Source: Nautilus pompilius (Eukaryota > Mollusca > Cephalopoda > Nautilida > Nautilidae). From it: DNA of 64,000 nucleotides. The notes under the pieces were generated by a model. The model was given only the letters and a program-made list of their open reading frames with translations, was not told the origin of the DNA and did not search any database. This document shows, piece after piece, positions 38,335 to 47,847 of this stretch (the stretch's first letter is position 1; every line of letters begins with the position of its first letter). Where the stretch lies: assembly GCA_018389105.1 (NCBI GenBank), contig JACATO010000065.1, forward strand, positions 453,001-517,000, written 5' to 3'. A program made the position numbers and the translations under genes.

Positions 38335-38420
38335 AACCAAGTTGGTCTCTAATAGGGAATAGTCTCAGGCCCCTAGCCAAAGCAGGGGGGTATGCTACAC
38401 ACTCAGCCATTTGTCACCCA
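38335..38420 (-). repeat. possible tRNA-derived SINE head
   Basis: On the minus strand ATGGCTGAGTGTGTAGCATA reads like a box A and D-arm region, followed by GGGGCCTGAGACTATTCCC in the place of a box B. No family tail was identified downstream. Confidence 0.35.
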
Positions 38421-38489
38421 TGTTTAGGCTTCTTAGCATTTAGATTTTGTATAACAAAATATGATTATAGTCAATGATAAACTGAATTA

Positions 38490-38690
38490 CTGTCAATGGT
38501 TGCATTGCTAAGTCAGTAGCAGATCAGATTCACAAATAAGAGGTTCCTAGTTAAAATCACACCAGTGAATAGTATCATCAATGGATACAAAATGCACACC
38601 TGAAGATCGCAAGAAAAAAAACTTTCCAATATGTAGCAATAAAAATTGCAATGATGGAGGTAATAGTCCATCACTAACTAGGTTACAATC
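38490..38690 (+). repeat. SINE copy (tail family B)
   Basis: The 3' part AGCAATAAAAATTGCAATGA, continuing with GGAGGTAATAGTCCATCAC, is shared with the copy at 46.9-47.0 kb. The head is poorly preserved (GTTAAAATCACACC in the box B position). Confidence 0.5.
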
Positions 38691-41600
38691 CACATCAAAC
38701 CAAACCTATATAAAAAATGTATTACTTCCCTAAAAGTTAATATTCACAAAAATGCTTGATTTTAAATTGACACACAAAACTAATTCCAACTATAATCTAG
38801 CACATAATAAAACAATTAAATATTTGCCATTTTTACTTTTTTACTTTTTTTTAGCATTAAAAAAGCCAAAATTCAGAGTAATTATTAACATCATATTATT
38901 CTTTTTGAAATCGAATGTATCTCAGTTATCAAGTCAGCATATGAGTAAAGTAACTAAATTTGTAGAGGGGACCTCAGAGCCTGACAATTGAAATTCTTCA
39001 GGTTTTTCTGACAAAAGAAATTCATGTGTCCACAGAAATTTGTCAGAAATTGATCATCTTTAACATGAGAAAAAATAATTCTTGCATCATTGTTTATGCT
39101 TCTTTAAAAATTAATTATTGCGAAAATTACTGTGCATTAACTCATTTGCTATCTTGAGCTGGCATCATCACACTTAATTGTCTATATGTGCTTCACTCTA
39201 TCCTTTAGTGTCCTCTGCAACATCATTTGGCATATCGCATAAATGGCAAACAAGTTCACTTCTTTTCTGGTATATCAGCCATTAAGCATCAAAAATATTT
39301 GAAATCAAGTACTGCCCCAGTTGTTCCATATTCAAGTTATATGATATGGTTACACTATGGAGGGCAAAGCCAACTGATTGAGCCAAGCTGTTCTGTGATT
39401 ATGCCTTGATCTGATCATATCATAGAGGAATGATGATATACATTGGACTTCAGTCACACGTGTTTCAGTTTGAATAACAATAACTATAAAGAAATAGGTC
39501 TGGCTGGAAAACTTCATAGCAGGAAGGTTAATAAATCAAGTGCCACCATTAGCGGAAGCATTTGGATGCAAAAAAAAAGTAAAACATTTTTGAAAGAAAA
39601 TCAACAAGTTTCTAGTTTAGAGAACAACAGAGTTCAAAGTCTGTCGATGGCTGTGAATCAATGATTCTAACAATGAAACATGACACTTGTATGAGAGAAA
39701 AGAGAGAATCCTTTCACAAGACAAGATAGATATAAGGTTACCTGGATTCAAGTTTCTCAATATCAAGCATTGAAATATCACAGATACAGCAATTATTTGG
39801 GCAGTTACAGAAGTTTTGTGCAACAAAACAAAATGACGCTGAACTGGACAAATGCAGTTAACTGCTTTGGATAAGCACCAACAATTCTTATTATTATATT
39901 AACATAAAAGTTTTTCCCATCATTGTTACTGTAAACGATTGATTAAAAATTTCAACACAATTAAAAACCTACGAAAGCACAGGTTGTTGGGAATCTGCCC
40001 CTTTCTCTCTTTAATTTCATGAATAACCATTCATTCATTGAAGTTAAGAATTGAAGATGTTCAAACCACAAAATATCACAATCATTTGAAAACTCTATAC
40101 TATTTTTCAATTATTTCCATAGCACATTTATTTTTCAATTAGACAACTAGATAAACTGTTTTGAAGGAAAATGGACAGAAATGCACATTTTTATAGTATT
40201 TTCCTCACATGACCTTTATAGAGTTGAAGATTAGTGTGTAGTCATAAATAGCCAGCTGAAAATGGCAAGTCTTGGAAACAATTGAACCAGATGTTCCATG
40301 TGTTTAAGAAAATTTCCTAATTCTGGAAACAGCTTGCAGTATCTTTAAATCTGTTTTTGGGGGAACTCTGAATAGTCTTTGTCAGCCAGCTTTCATTTGG
40401 CCATCTTAGACAAATACAAACAGCAGCTGTACATTGGTAAACTTCAACCATTTTATTCAGAGCAAAGGGATTTAAATTAAAGGTTGATCAACATGTAGGC
40501 TTATCATACGAGGATAATTGGATATTTTGGGAGCGTAGGTCATTGAAAGAAAGCAAAAACAAATCTAACCTACAGTAGACTACTTCTGAGCCTGAAAAAA
40601 ATTTCTTACAGGTGGGGAATATTTGCATTAAAGCCAGAAGAGAGACATACTGAACTGTTTGTAGAAGGATCTAAATAGCAAGGTTTATTTAACAGTTTAA
40701 CCCTATACACTGGAAATACAAAACCAGTTCAATCTGCTTGATTTGTCAAAAAAAGCTAAAATAAATTAATTAATTACCTTCTGGGTCCTCTGTTCTGGAG
40801 GTTTCTGTAAACAGACTGTAAATAGGTAGTTTCCATATAAGGCCATGTTGTTCGTTCAACAAAAATCTCCTTTTATTGTGCAGGAAAATGTTTTGCTTCA
40901 TTCATAAAATATTGAAATAAGAAAGTTGATGTTCTAATCTCAAAAACTGCATAATCCAGAATATTAATCCATAGTTTCACCTGAACTCAGGCTATCTTTT
41001 CTCCAGCCAATCTATTGTTTCTCTGTTGGTCTCCATTATGGACTGAACAGTTAAGTAGTATTAACTCCAGTACTGCAATAATACAAATCAATCTGTAAGT
41101 AGGAGAAGCCATTTTCATAATTACACAGTAAATAGTCAACCTTTTGTGGGTTTCAGCTAACTCCAATTTCCAATTAAATGATACATAAACTTAAAACAAA
41201 ACCCTATAAGTAATTCAAAATAGTGTCAACCTATCTCTCCCATAAAATTCTGTAGATTTAATTTAATTTCATACTTTGTCAATAAACCCGGGTCAAAAGA
41301 TGATGAAAATATACATTAATCTAACCATGAAATCTTTACAATATTTTGCCACAAATATTCTAACAGCTTCAAAGCTTCAAACTGTTTAAGTGGTTTCTAT
41401 ATAGAGAATTTTGAGATTACAAGTTAATCCACTTTCCTCTACTCCTGGTCAGATGTAATATTAAACAAAGCACTCCACCTACTCAGCCTTCAACAATCAA
41501 TATGTTATGACATGAAATAAAGTTAATTACGTTTCCAGGTACTGTATATCATCTGAGATTACCCTTAGTAATTTGCTGCTTTTTTAGAATTAAAAAATAT

Positions 41601-42178
41601 CTGCAAGTAGCAAAATCTTTCAACTAAACTGCTAACAAAAAATCCAAAATTAAACTACAGAAAAAGAAAGAGGGTCTAATTGCGTGATTACCTACATGGA
41701 ACTTTTGTGTATAAAATTCTGATTGATATTTTGTGGGAAATTCCATTGATGAATCCAAGAAAGGTTTCAGAACACCACCCAGAATATCAAGGTTGTAGCA
41801 GTAGATGGGTTAAAAACCTCGAGAGACGAAAAATCTCCAACCCTTGGATCCAGAAGCATGTCCAAGTGGGAACCATGCCCAAGTCAGGTGGCACATCAAC
41901 AATAATAAAATCCTTAAAAATATGGCTACTTTAGACCAAAAAGGAAAAGCGTACCATAAAATGTACAAGCGTCTGATAAGTTAGGGTCGCATTATTAACC
42001 AAACGGAGCTAATGTAATATATAATTTAAAAGATCTGAGAGCTACACACCTAGTAAGCCCCATGTTGCTACCCACGGCCAGCCTGTTAGCTTCACTGAAG
42101 GGATTTTGTTTGTTTTTACCGGTACTCGCAAGATCCGTGACTGTCTCAGAGGCCAAGAGTAGATGATGATGTACGGGA
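38691..42178. other. intronic AT-rich sequence, nothing recognised
   Basis: Several open frames (39,227-39,409; 39,443-39,664; 41,680-41,934) lack recognisable motifs. Towards 42 kb the sequence becomes less AT-rich, ending at the 15-base G run at 42,180-42,194. Confidence 0.4.
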
Positions 42179-42179
42179 C

Positions 42180-42194
42180 GGGGGGGGGGGGGGG
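42180..42194. repeat. G homopolymer
   Basis: Fifteen consecutive G residues at the left edge of the GC-rich block, followed by GGTGG and GGGTGGGTGGG motifs at 42,240-42,254. Confidence 0.9.
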
Positions 42195-42828
42195 TGGAGG
42201 GGGAAGCCAAACACTACCCGCAACAAGTCCTACGGAGTCAGTGGGTGGGTGGGTTAGGTTATAGACAGCTTTAGCACCCCAACATTAACGATTTAGCTGC
42301 AACCCCTGACTACGTAACCACCAGCTGGAAGGAATGGAGTATTAATAACGTTTAATTTTAAATTTGTTTAATTAATTAAAACGCAGGGAGGGGAGAGGAT
42401 GGGAGGGGGAGGGACAGTTACAACAAAATCGGTAAAGAAGCGAGCTAAAGACCGACCGAGACGAAGCAAGAGATCCATCACCACTATTTTTTAATACCGG
42501 ATCTCACGCTTCCCTGACTTAAAGAAATACATTAAAAATCGATACTTCAACACACTCGTCGATCCACTCGGCTACATTATTGTTTATTATATTGTTGTTT
42601 GTTTGTCATTTTCCCGCATTATCATTCCCGCATTATTAGTCATACGGCTCCCGCGGTGTCGACCTTAGGCGGCGGTGGGGGGCCGGGGACGGTGGCGCTG
42701 GGACGGTGTTCCGGGCTGCTGGGGAAAGTAATAGTGGTGTCTGAGGAGGAGGAAAAGCACAGCCCCGCCACATCATCATATTACATGTATAAGAAAGCGG
42801 ACAATGAAAAAATAAACAAAACTTTACA

Positions 42829-42838
42829 TAATAATAAC

Positions 42839-42875
<37 letters not shown>
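42829..42875. repeat. (AAT)n microsatellite
   Basis: About fifteen AAT units with one interruption (AACAAT) near the left end. It produces a run of Asn in one frame and Leu in the reverse, which inflates the open frames of this block. Confidence 0.9.
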
Positions 42876-43119
42876 GCGTAGGCGCAGACTTTAGAGTGAG
42901 AGGGCGGGCGGTGAAGGCGGTTTTCCGCAGATGGATGGATGGATGGAGATCTGCTAGCTCTAAAGAGCGAGGAAGAGGAAGAATCGGCTCCGGCCCCAGC
43001 CCCAGCCCCAGGAAGACGGACAGCAGTCGGTGGCCCCCACGAGCACCACTAACTTCTCCGGCCGGCCGAAGAACGCGCGCCGCCGGCGCCAGTCGAAGGA
43101 GGTGTAGCCGCCGAGGGGG

Positions 43120-43141
43120 AGATATATATATATATATATAT
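43120..43141. repeat. (AT)n microsatellite
   Basis: A pure AT run of about 22 bp inside the GC-rich block. Confidence 0.85.
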
Positions 43142-43239
43142 CCACGCCATACCTGCGTAATATTATTCTCAGGTATATTCTTTCCTTCTTTTTTTTTTTC
43201 TTTCTTCCTAAAGCAAAAACGCGAGCGAGCAAGCCATAC

Positions 43240-43330
43240 CTGCAGGATCAGCCACCCACCCACACGCAGTCTCCGCTACCCATGTTTACAGTGAAAACGA
43301 GGCGGAGTCGCCAAGGCGGACGAGGGGGGG
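43240..43330 (-). other. candidate non-coding 5' exon end (donor-like sites)
   Basis: On the minus strand CTGCAG|GTATGGC gives a strong splice donor, with the exon ending at 43,240. A second CAG|GTATGGC lies with its exon end at 43,153. The sequence upstream has an ATG at 43,281 whose frame stops after 11 codons, so this would be 5' leader, not coding. The assignment to the PDZ-GEF transcript rests on position and strand only. Confidence 0.25.
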
Positions 43331-43799
43331 GAACAATGCGACCCTAGCGGCAGAAACAAACATAAGAGAGAGAGAGGAGAATATGTTTCAGAAAGGTAGC
43401 AAAGTTCGGAAAGATTATAAAGGTTTTCTTGCTTAACAAACGAGCCAAGCGACACTTTAAATGGATGCTTCAGTGTCGCTGGAACAGATAAATCGTCAAA
43501 CCAAAAGATATTTAAAAAAAATTTTTTTCGAAGTGTCAGGAAAACACGGACTGTCATCAGATAAAAACGTGTGTCAGGCAGAGTTACCTCCCATTACTTT
43601 CATTTTTTTCGACTGCAGAAGTGGTTAACAACTTTCTCTCTCTCTCTCTCTTTTTTTTTTTTTACAGTGTATCCTTCTTTATTCTCATCTGGTTAAATTA
43701 TTACCCCTTAATTCCGACAGAAAATCAAAGGTTAGACATTTCTTAGGAGCATTCATTTATGCATTAAACTACAAATGCGTTAACACGAACCAGCATCGA
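43331..43799. other. intergenic sequence, nothing recognised
   Basis: Contains a CT-rich tract followed by a T run at about 43,634-43,663. A 93-residue minus-strand open frame at 43,276-43,557 has no recognisable family. Confidence 0.4.
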
Positions 43800-44645
43800 G
43801 CATAAACACTACCAATAGATATCAATGGGAGAACTGCGCCTGATGTCTGTAGCATAACTTCGGGCTTGAACTTTGTCAAAAAGGGGACGATGATCACTAC
43901 CATTACAGATATTCAGGCTGTTGTTTTCTGACAACAAATTATTTACTCGACTGAAACCAGTGATAACCACTTTGCTGAAATATTTTAGTATGGGCGTCAC
44001 TTTTTAAGTTGATGAGCTCAAACTTCAACAGATACTGTTTCATCTGAGGTAGGGGCCAAACCCCAATCTGAAATTTTAAGCTGAGGAAGATCACAAAAGC
44101 GTTCAAGCATACCCAAATGCAGAGGCTGCGGGTGATCTCTATAAGCAACAGCAGAGAGTCGTCCAGAAGAGATTCTGCTTCCTGAACGAGTGTTGGAAAC
44201 TTACTGAATCCACAACGACCAATGTTCTGTTTTTTACAGCAGCAGTAGCTTGTCAATTAAGGAGAATACCACACTCTTGCAGTGGATAAAATTAATATCT
44301 TTACTTGGCAGCTGCCGATTGATACAGCTGAGCTTTTAGGAGATGTCACAAAGATAAAGGATGCTTTGCTTGGCCGCTTTCACCTTCATCCGTTGACTGG
44401 CATCATGCACATCAAGGAACTCCACAATAGCATGGAAGAGTCCGTACACATTCTTCAGACAGTTTCCTCTAGACAGCTGTCATACTGCAGCAATCGCTCA
44501 AACTTCTCACCATTCTTGCTGGGAACTGCGTTCTTCGTGAATGCGGTGAAGCTTCGATTAAGCCCAGCCAATGCTGGTACATCGTCAATGGCCGCTGCAG
44601 TTACGTTTGTTTTCTTGAAAGGAATATTGTTTTCCCCCAAAATAT
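43800..44645 (-). mobile_element. decayed hAT transposon (GTF2IRD2/ZBED5-like transposase), minus strand
   Basis: Read on the minus strand from 44,645 downward, fragments in changing frames follow a hAT transposase of the GTF2IRD2/ZBED5/SCAND3 type. NCLKNVYGLFHAIVEFLD is followed by QSILYLCDIS and KLSCINRQLP, as in the IFYLTDIFEKLNILNKELQG segment. Near 44,090-44,060 comes LKISDWGLAP, the counterpart of the MEIPDWVINPF motif. Several stops and frameshifts interrupt it. The catalytic Asp regions and hATC dimerisation end were not found, so both ends are missing or unrecognisable. The 121-residue plus-strand frame at 44,282-44,647 is antisense. Confidence 0.65.
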
Positions 44646-45191
44646 AATTTTACCGCGCTGAAGATTTATTGTCACGAAAGATGGTTTCATCCCGCTGCAA
44701 TGAAAACTCCTGTCTGTTGTAGTTTCATGACCAGCAGAAATCTGTCATTTTATCATTTCGCCCCTTGACCTCTGTGTTCAGTGGAACAATTCAAATTAAA
44801 TCAATGTAAGAGTTTCAGATGCGGTATCGTTGGTAGAATTTCCTCGATTTCCGGCACAATTACTTTTTCACATTGGGTACGCGGCTGCTGACCATGTGCA
44901 ACCATTTCGGAAAGTGTTTCCAGACGTATGCGAGCCATCTCCAGTTATCTGGAATGCATTGATAATGGTATTCCTAACTAGATGCTTATGGCGCACAGCT
45001 TCAAAGGGGGGGGGACTGGTTTGCTATTTCTTGTCAAGATTCTCGAGTTGAATACGATCTTTCGTTGCTTCATTGGAAAACGTCTGAAAAACAGAGCAGA
45101 TACGATGGCTCTTGTCTGTTACGAGAAGCGGGAACAAATCCAGATCCAAGATAGTCCACTGAATACTGACATCTTTAACTTCAATCAGATA
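44646..45191. other. spacer, nothing recognised
   Basis: No recognisable coding or repeat-family sequence. A G run lies at about 45,006-45,013. Confidence 0.4.
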
Positions 45192-45270
45192 TACGGATGT
45201 TCAAATGAAACCCGGCTGGAAAAATAATCGCCATAGTCGTACGCGGCCGGGTTTTATTTGAACATCACTA
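45192..45270. mobile_element. near-palindromic MITE, copy 4 (79 bp, best preserved)
   Basis: The 21-bp arms GATGTTCAAAT[G/A]AAACCCGGC are exact inverted repeats except for one base, separated by about 29 bp, with TA at both outer ends. The element is almost entirely two terminal repeats back to back, so it would fold into a hairpin as single strand. The TA flanks and lack of coding sequence fit a Tc1/mariner-mobilised MITE. Confidence 0.8.
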
Positions 45271-45396
45271 GTACTATACGTTTTTTTCTTTAAAAATGTG
45301 TAAAGTATTAATTTTACCATTTATACAGACAGCGAAGTAAAAGAAAATATTTTTACGTATTAAGTAAGCAACATTTATTTTCGTTTAATACGCATA

Positions 45397-45805
45397 TCAG
45401 GTGTCTCAAAAAGATGTATACATACTTTTATATCCTACTATATAGAAGCATGTTGTCTCTCAACGTGGTTCGTTCGGAAGCTCACAGATGGCGGTACCGT
45501 GCAGTGCAACAACATACATAGGATGTCATGTGTTGTCAACATGCGGTAAAAATTTCACTGTCGCTTTTGGATGAAGACCTTAATTGGAAAGTGGATGAGA
45601 CGCCCCGCCAGGTTTTCCAAATTTCTTCCTGTGGGAGGTGTTGGAGAACAAGATGTACGCCACAAAACCTGCAGCTGCCATTCGCGAACATCAACAGAGA
45701 AAATGCTCCTGTGGAAAAAGCGTATATCGCTCTGTTACCCGAGGCTGCGATTTTTACGTGGATGTCATGTCGGTGGTGGACATTGTGAGCATCTATTGTA
45801 GTGTA
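45397..45805 (+). mobile_element. internally deleted mariner/IS630 transposon
   Basis: The left end CAGGTGTCTCAAAAAGATGT looks like a terminal repeat. At 45,625-45,690 a frame reads FFLWEVLENKMYATKP, the family signature after the third catalytic residue (DFFLWGHLKSKVYATKP). This is followed after a frame change by a decayed C-terminus (GGHCEHLL). Most of the transposase between the terminal repeat and this point is absent. It belongs to the same broad group as the relic at 11.6-12.5 kb. Confidence 0.65.
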
Positions 45806-45904
45806 TCACGTTTGAGGTGTCTATCTAGCAACATCTTTGTTTACTGGACTATAGGGAAAAAAGTGTATATACAGCGTCTATCGTTATCATCAGTGGTCTG
45901 CCTA

Positions 45905-46080
45905 CAGACAGGTCCATGGCTCAGAGACGCAGCAGAAAGATGAAGAGTTGAGTTGGTTTCCCGTTGCCTTCAAATACCGATACGCAACGGAAAGCCATTT
46001 ATTTTTAGATGTGGGAGGAAACTAAAGTGGCCGGCTACCAGGGAGCCATGGAGACTGGCCCTCAAGTCCAGTACCTCAAC
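45905..46080 (-). repeat. SINE copy, 3' part (tail family A)
   Basis: On the minus strand TTTCCTCCCACATCTAAAAA with GCCACTTTAG upstream matches the shared tail and body of family A. The tRNA head is not evident. Confidence 0.5.
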
Positions 46081-46861
46081 GAAAGATGTTGAGAAATAAC
46101 CAACTCTACGAGCTATTGGAGGAATACGGAGGCTTCAAAAAGCCAGTCGTGTCTAAAGATTTAAAGACGAGGCCAAGATAGGCAAGTTGATGATATATAT
46201 ATATATATATATAGAAACAGTAATCTCTGCGGACAACACCCTGCCATTTTACCGGTATGTTAGTGCAAATACAATGTCATGTAACAATGAGTGCAAACAA
46301 CAAAGTAGATCAAAGCATATGACTTCGATTATAGCCCCCGTCCACAAGTTCAATTAGGAAGTACTAGCGCTGTAAGAACTTACCCCTGTAACATTTAGTC
46401 CCGCCTGGTGTCCTATATTTCCTTAGTATACTAAATCTAATTTTTTGGCTACTGAGACATTCAAAGTCTCATCATTGGCTGCCACGGCGGTTTGAAACAG
46501 TCCATTATCTGACTTATCAATCAATTATTTGGCTGTTCTGGAATTTCGCTTCGTGTCTTCTTTCTTTCTTTTTAAAATTATGTATACGAATAAACACCAA
46601 ATAAAACAATAAATATAAATTTTCAGGCGGGACTGATCATAGAAATGATGGAAATAATTTCCATTATGTATCATTCAACTTTAATGTTTTTTTTTTAAGT
46701 TAGAATATTATTGAAGACTTATGTAGTTATGTCCCTTGCATTACTGACGACAAATGCTGTTAACGACATATTTAAAGTAAATATCTAGGAGCGACAAATT
46801 ATGATACTATTTTTTTTTCCCTTGTTTTATAGCACGAGCTTGATTTTTTGTAACATATTGT
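46081..46861. other. spacer with an AT microsatellite, otherwise nothing recognised
   Basis: An (AT)n run lies at about 46,194-46,213. No coding or repeat-family signal was recognised in the rest. Confidence 0.4.
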
Positions 46862-47015
46862 AATATTATACCAATGGACGATATGATTTGCACATATCGG
46901 TAGTCGGATTCGACCCGGAAGCCGTTAGGGTGCCACCGGTGGAGCTATTCCAAAACTTTCTGAAACCTAGCAGTAAAAATTGAAATGACGGAGATAATAG
47001 CCCATCATTACCTAA
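46862..47015 (+). repeat. tRNA-derived SINE copy (tail family B)
   Basis: Contains a good box B (CGGATTCGACCCGG) and ends with AGCAGTAAAAATTGAAATGA followed by CGGAGATAATAGCCCATCA. That tail matches the copy at 38.6 kb with a few substitutions. It is the better preserved of the two copies. Confidence 0.6.
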
Positions 47016-47590
47016 ATCCTTTAGTTGTACTAAGAAAGTCTGTTCACAATCGTTTAATTGTTACCGTTATACATTAAAAAATTTCCTTCCCATGTAACAA
47101 CAAACCGTAAAAATAACTTGCTTCAATGACCATAATTTCTATTCCATCTTTGCTGACTGACATAACGAACCAGCTCTACCTTTACATGGTTTTTGCACGA
47201 CATTACGTTTGAATGGTGGTAAATGTCATGTAAAATAGTTTTAATCTGCTATAACATATACTGATCTGTAGGTTTGGTTAGATAATATTCATCATCAATT
47301 AAAGACTCACATTGAATTGCTGTAGTAATTTCAACATTTGTTAGCAGATCTAAGCCAATGCCACATTCCTCTACATCCAGCCTCTTATTCGCATCTGCAG
47401 TTTTTTGTTGTTTTTTTTTTAATTTTTCACCAACAAGAGTCAATGTGGCTAACACCACCAACATAGTTTATTCCTTCACATTCGTAAGTTTCATTTTGGA
47501 ATAACTGACAACTTCCTACAGGCGATTTAAACCCCACCATGATCCACTGCATTAGCGTTTGCACAGAATTATTTCCCCTTTTGAAAGCTT
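47016..47590. other. spacer, possible pogo/Tigger-type C-terminal scrap
   Basis: The minus strand at 47,249-47,464 is open for 71 residues and acidic towards its end (DLLTNVEITTAIQCESLIDD). This loosely resembles the acidic tails of pogo/jerky transposases. The resemblance is weak and nothing else supports it. Confidence 0.25.
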
Positions 47591-47734
47591 AGACTGTTGA
47601 ATTCCAGCTGGTTGTCAGCTGCTAATCTCAATACTTCCAGAGATCCCTCAGAACTCTACTCCAGTTTTGAGCTGAAGTCCATCAGTTTGTTTTGTTTTTC
47701 ATGTCGCTGAGGTTCCTGTGATGATGTACCAAGG

Positions 47735-47847
47735 TAAGATGACAATAGTTAATTAGTAGAGCTACCCACTTCCTATAAGAGTGGGTAAGTGAAACGAGAT
47801 TATGTAGACCTTTAACAGCAGGTCGGTTATTCGATCAGTTCAATCCA
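47735..47847 (+). repeat. 3' end of the 5' LTR of the gypsy fossil
   Basis: Shares blocks with 53,243-53,331 in the same order: a CCACTTCCT block, a GTGGG...GAAACG block, a TGTAG/CGTAG-CCTT block, and a final TTCGATCAGTTCAATCCA versus TTCGGTCAGTCCAATCCG. A primer-binding-site-like sequence follows directly. Confidence 0.6.

Larger units (their letters stand above)
42600..43330 (-). promoter_or_regulatory. CpG-rich block, candidate promoter of the minus-strand PDZ-GEF gene
   Basis: After 42 kb of AT-rich sequence this block is strongly enriched in G, C and CpG, for example 42,650-42,720 and 43,010-43,110 (GGCCGGCCGAAGAACGCGCG). It is the only such block in the window. It lies upstream of the PDZ-GEF exon on that exon's strand and marks the change from unique intron-like sequence to transposon-rich sequence. 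Long open frames on both strands here are by-products of GC richness and repeats (poly-N from AAT, YIYI from AT). The direction of transcription is inferred from the exon at 7.7 kb; no TATA box was identified. Confidence 0.45.

Noticed and set aside
42599-43294. Long open frame of 231 codons on the plus strand and 160 codons on the minus strand
   Set aside because: They run through an AAT microsatellite (poly-Asn/poly-Leu), an AT run (YIYI) and GC-rich sequence, overlap each other on opposite strands and contain no domain.
44282-44647. 121-codon plus-strand open frame
   Set aside because: It is antisense to recognisable hAT transposase pieces on the minus strand.
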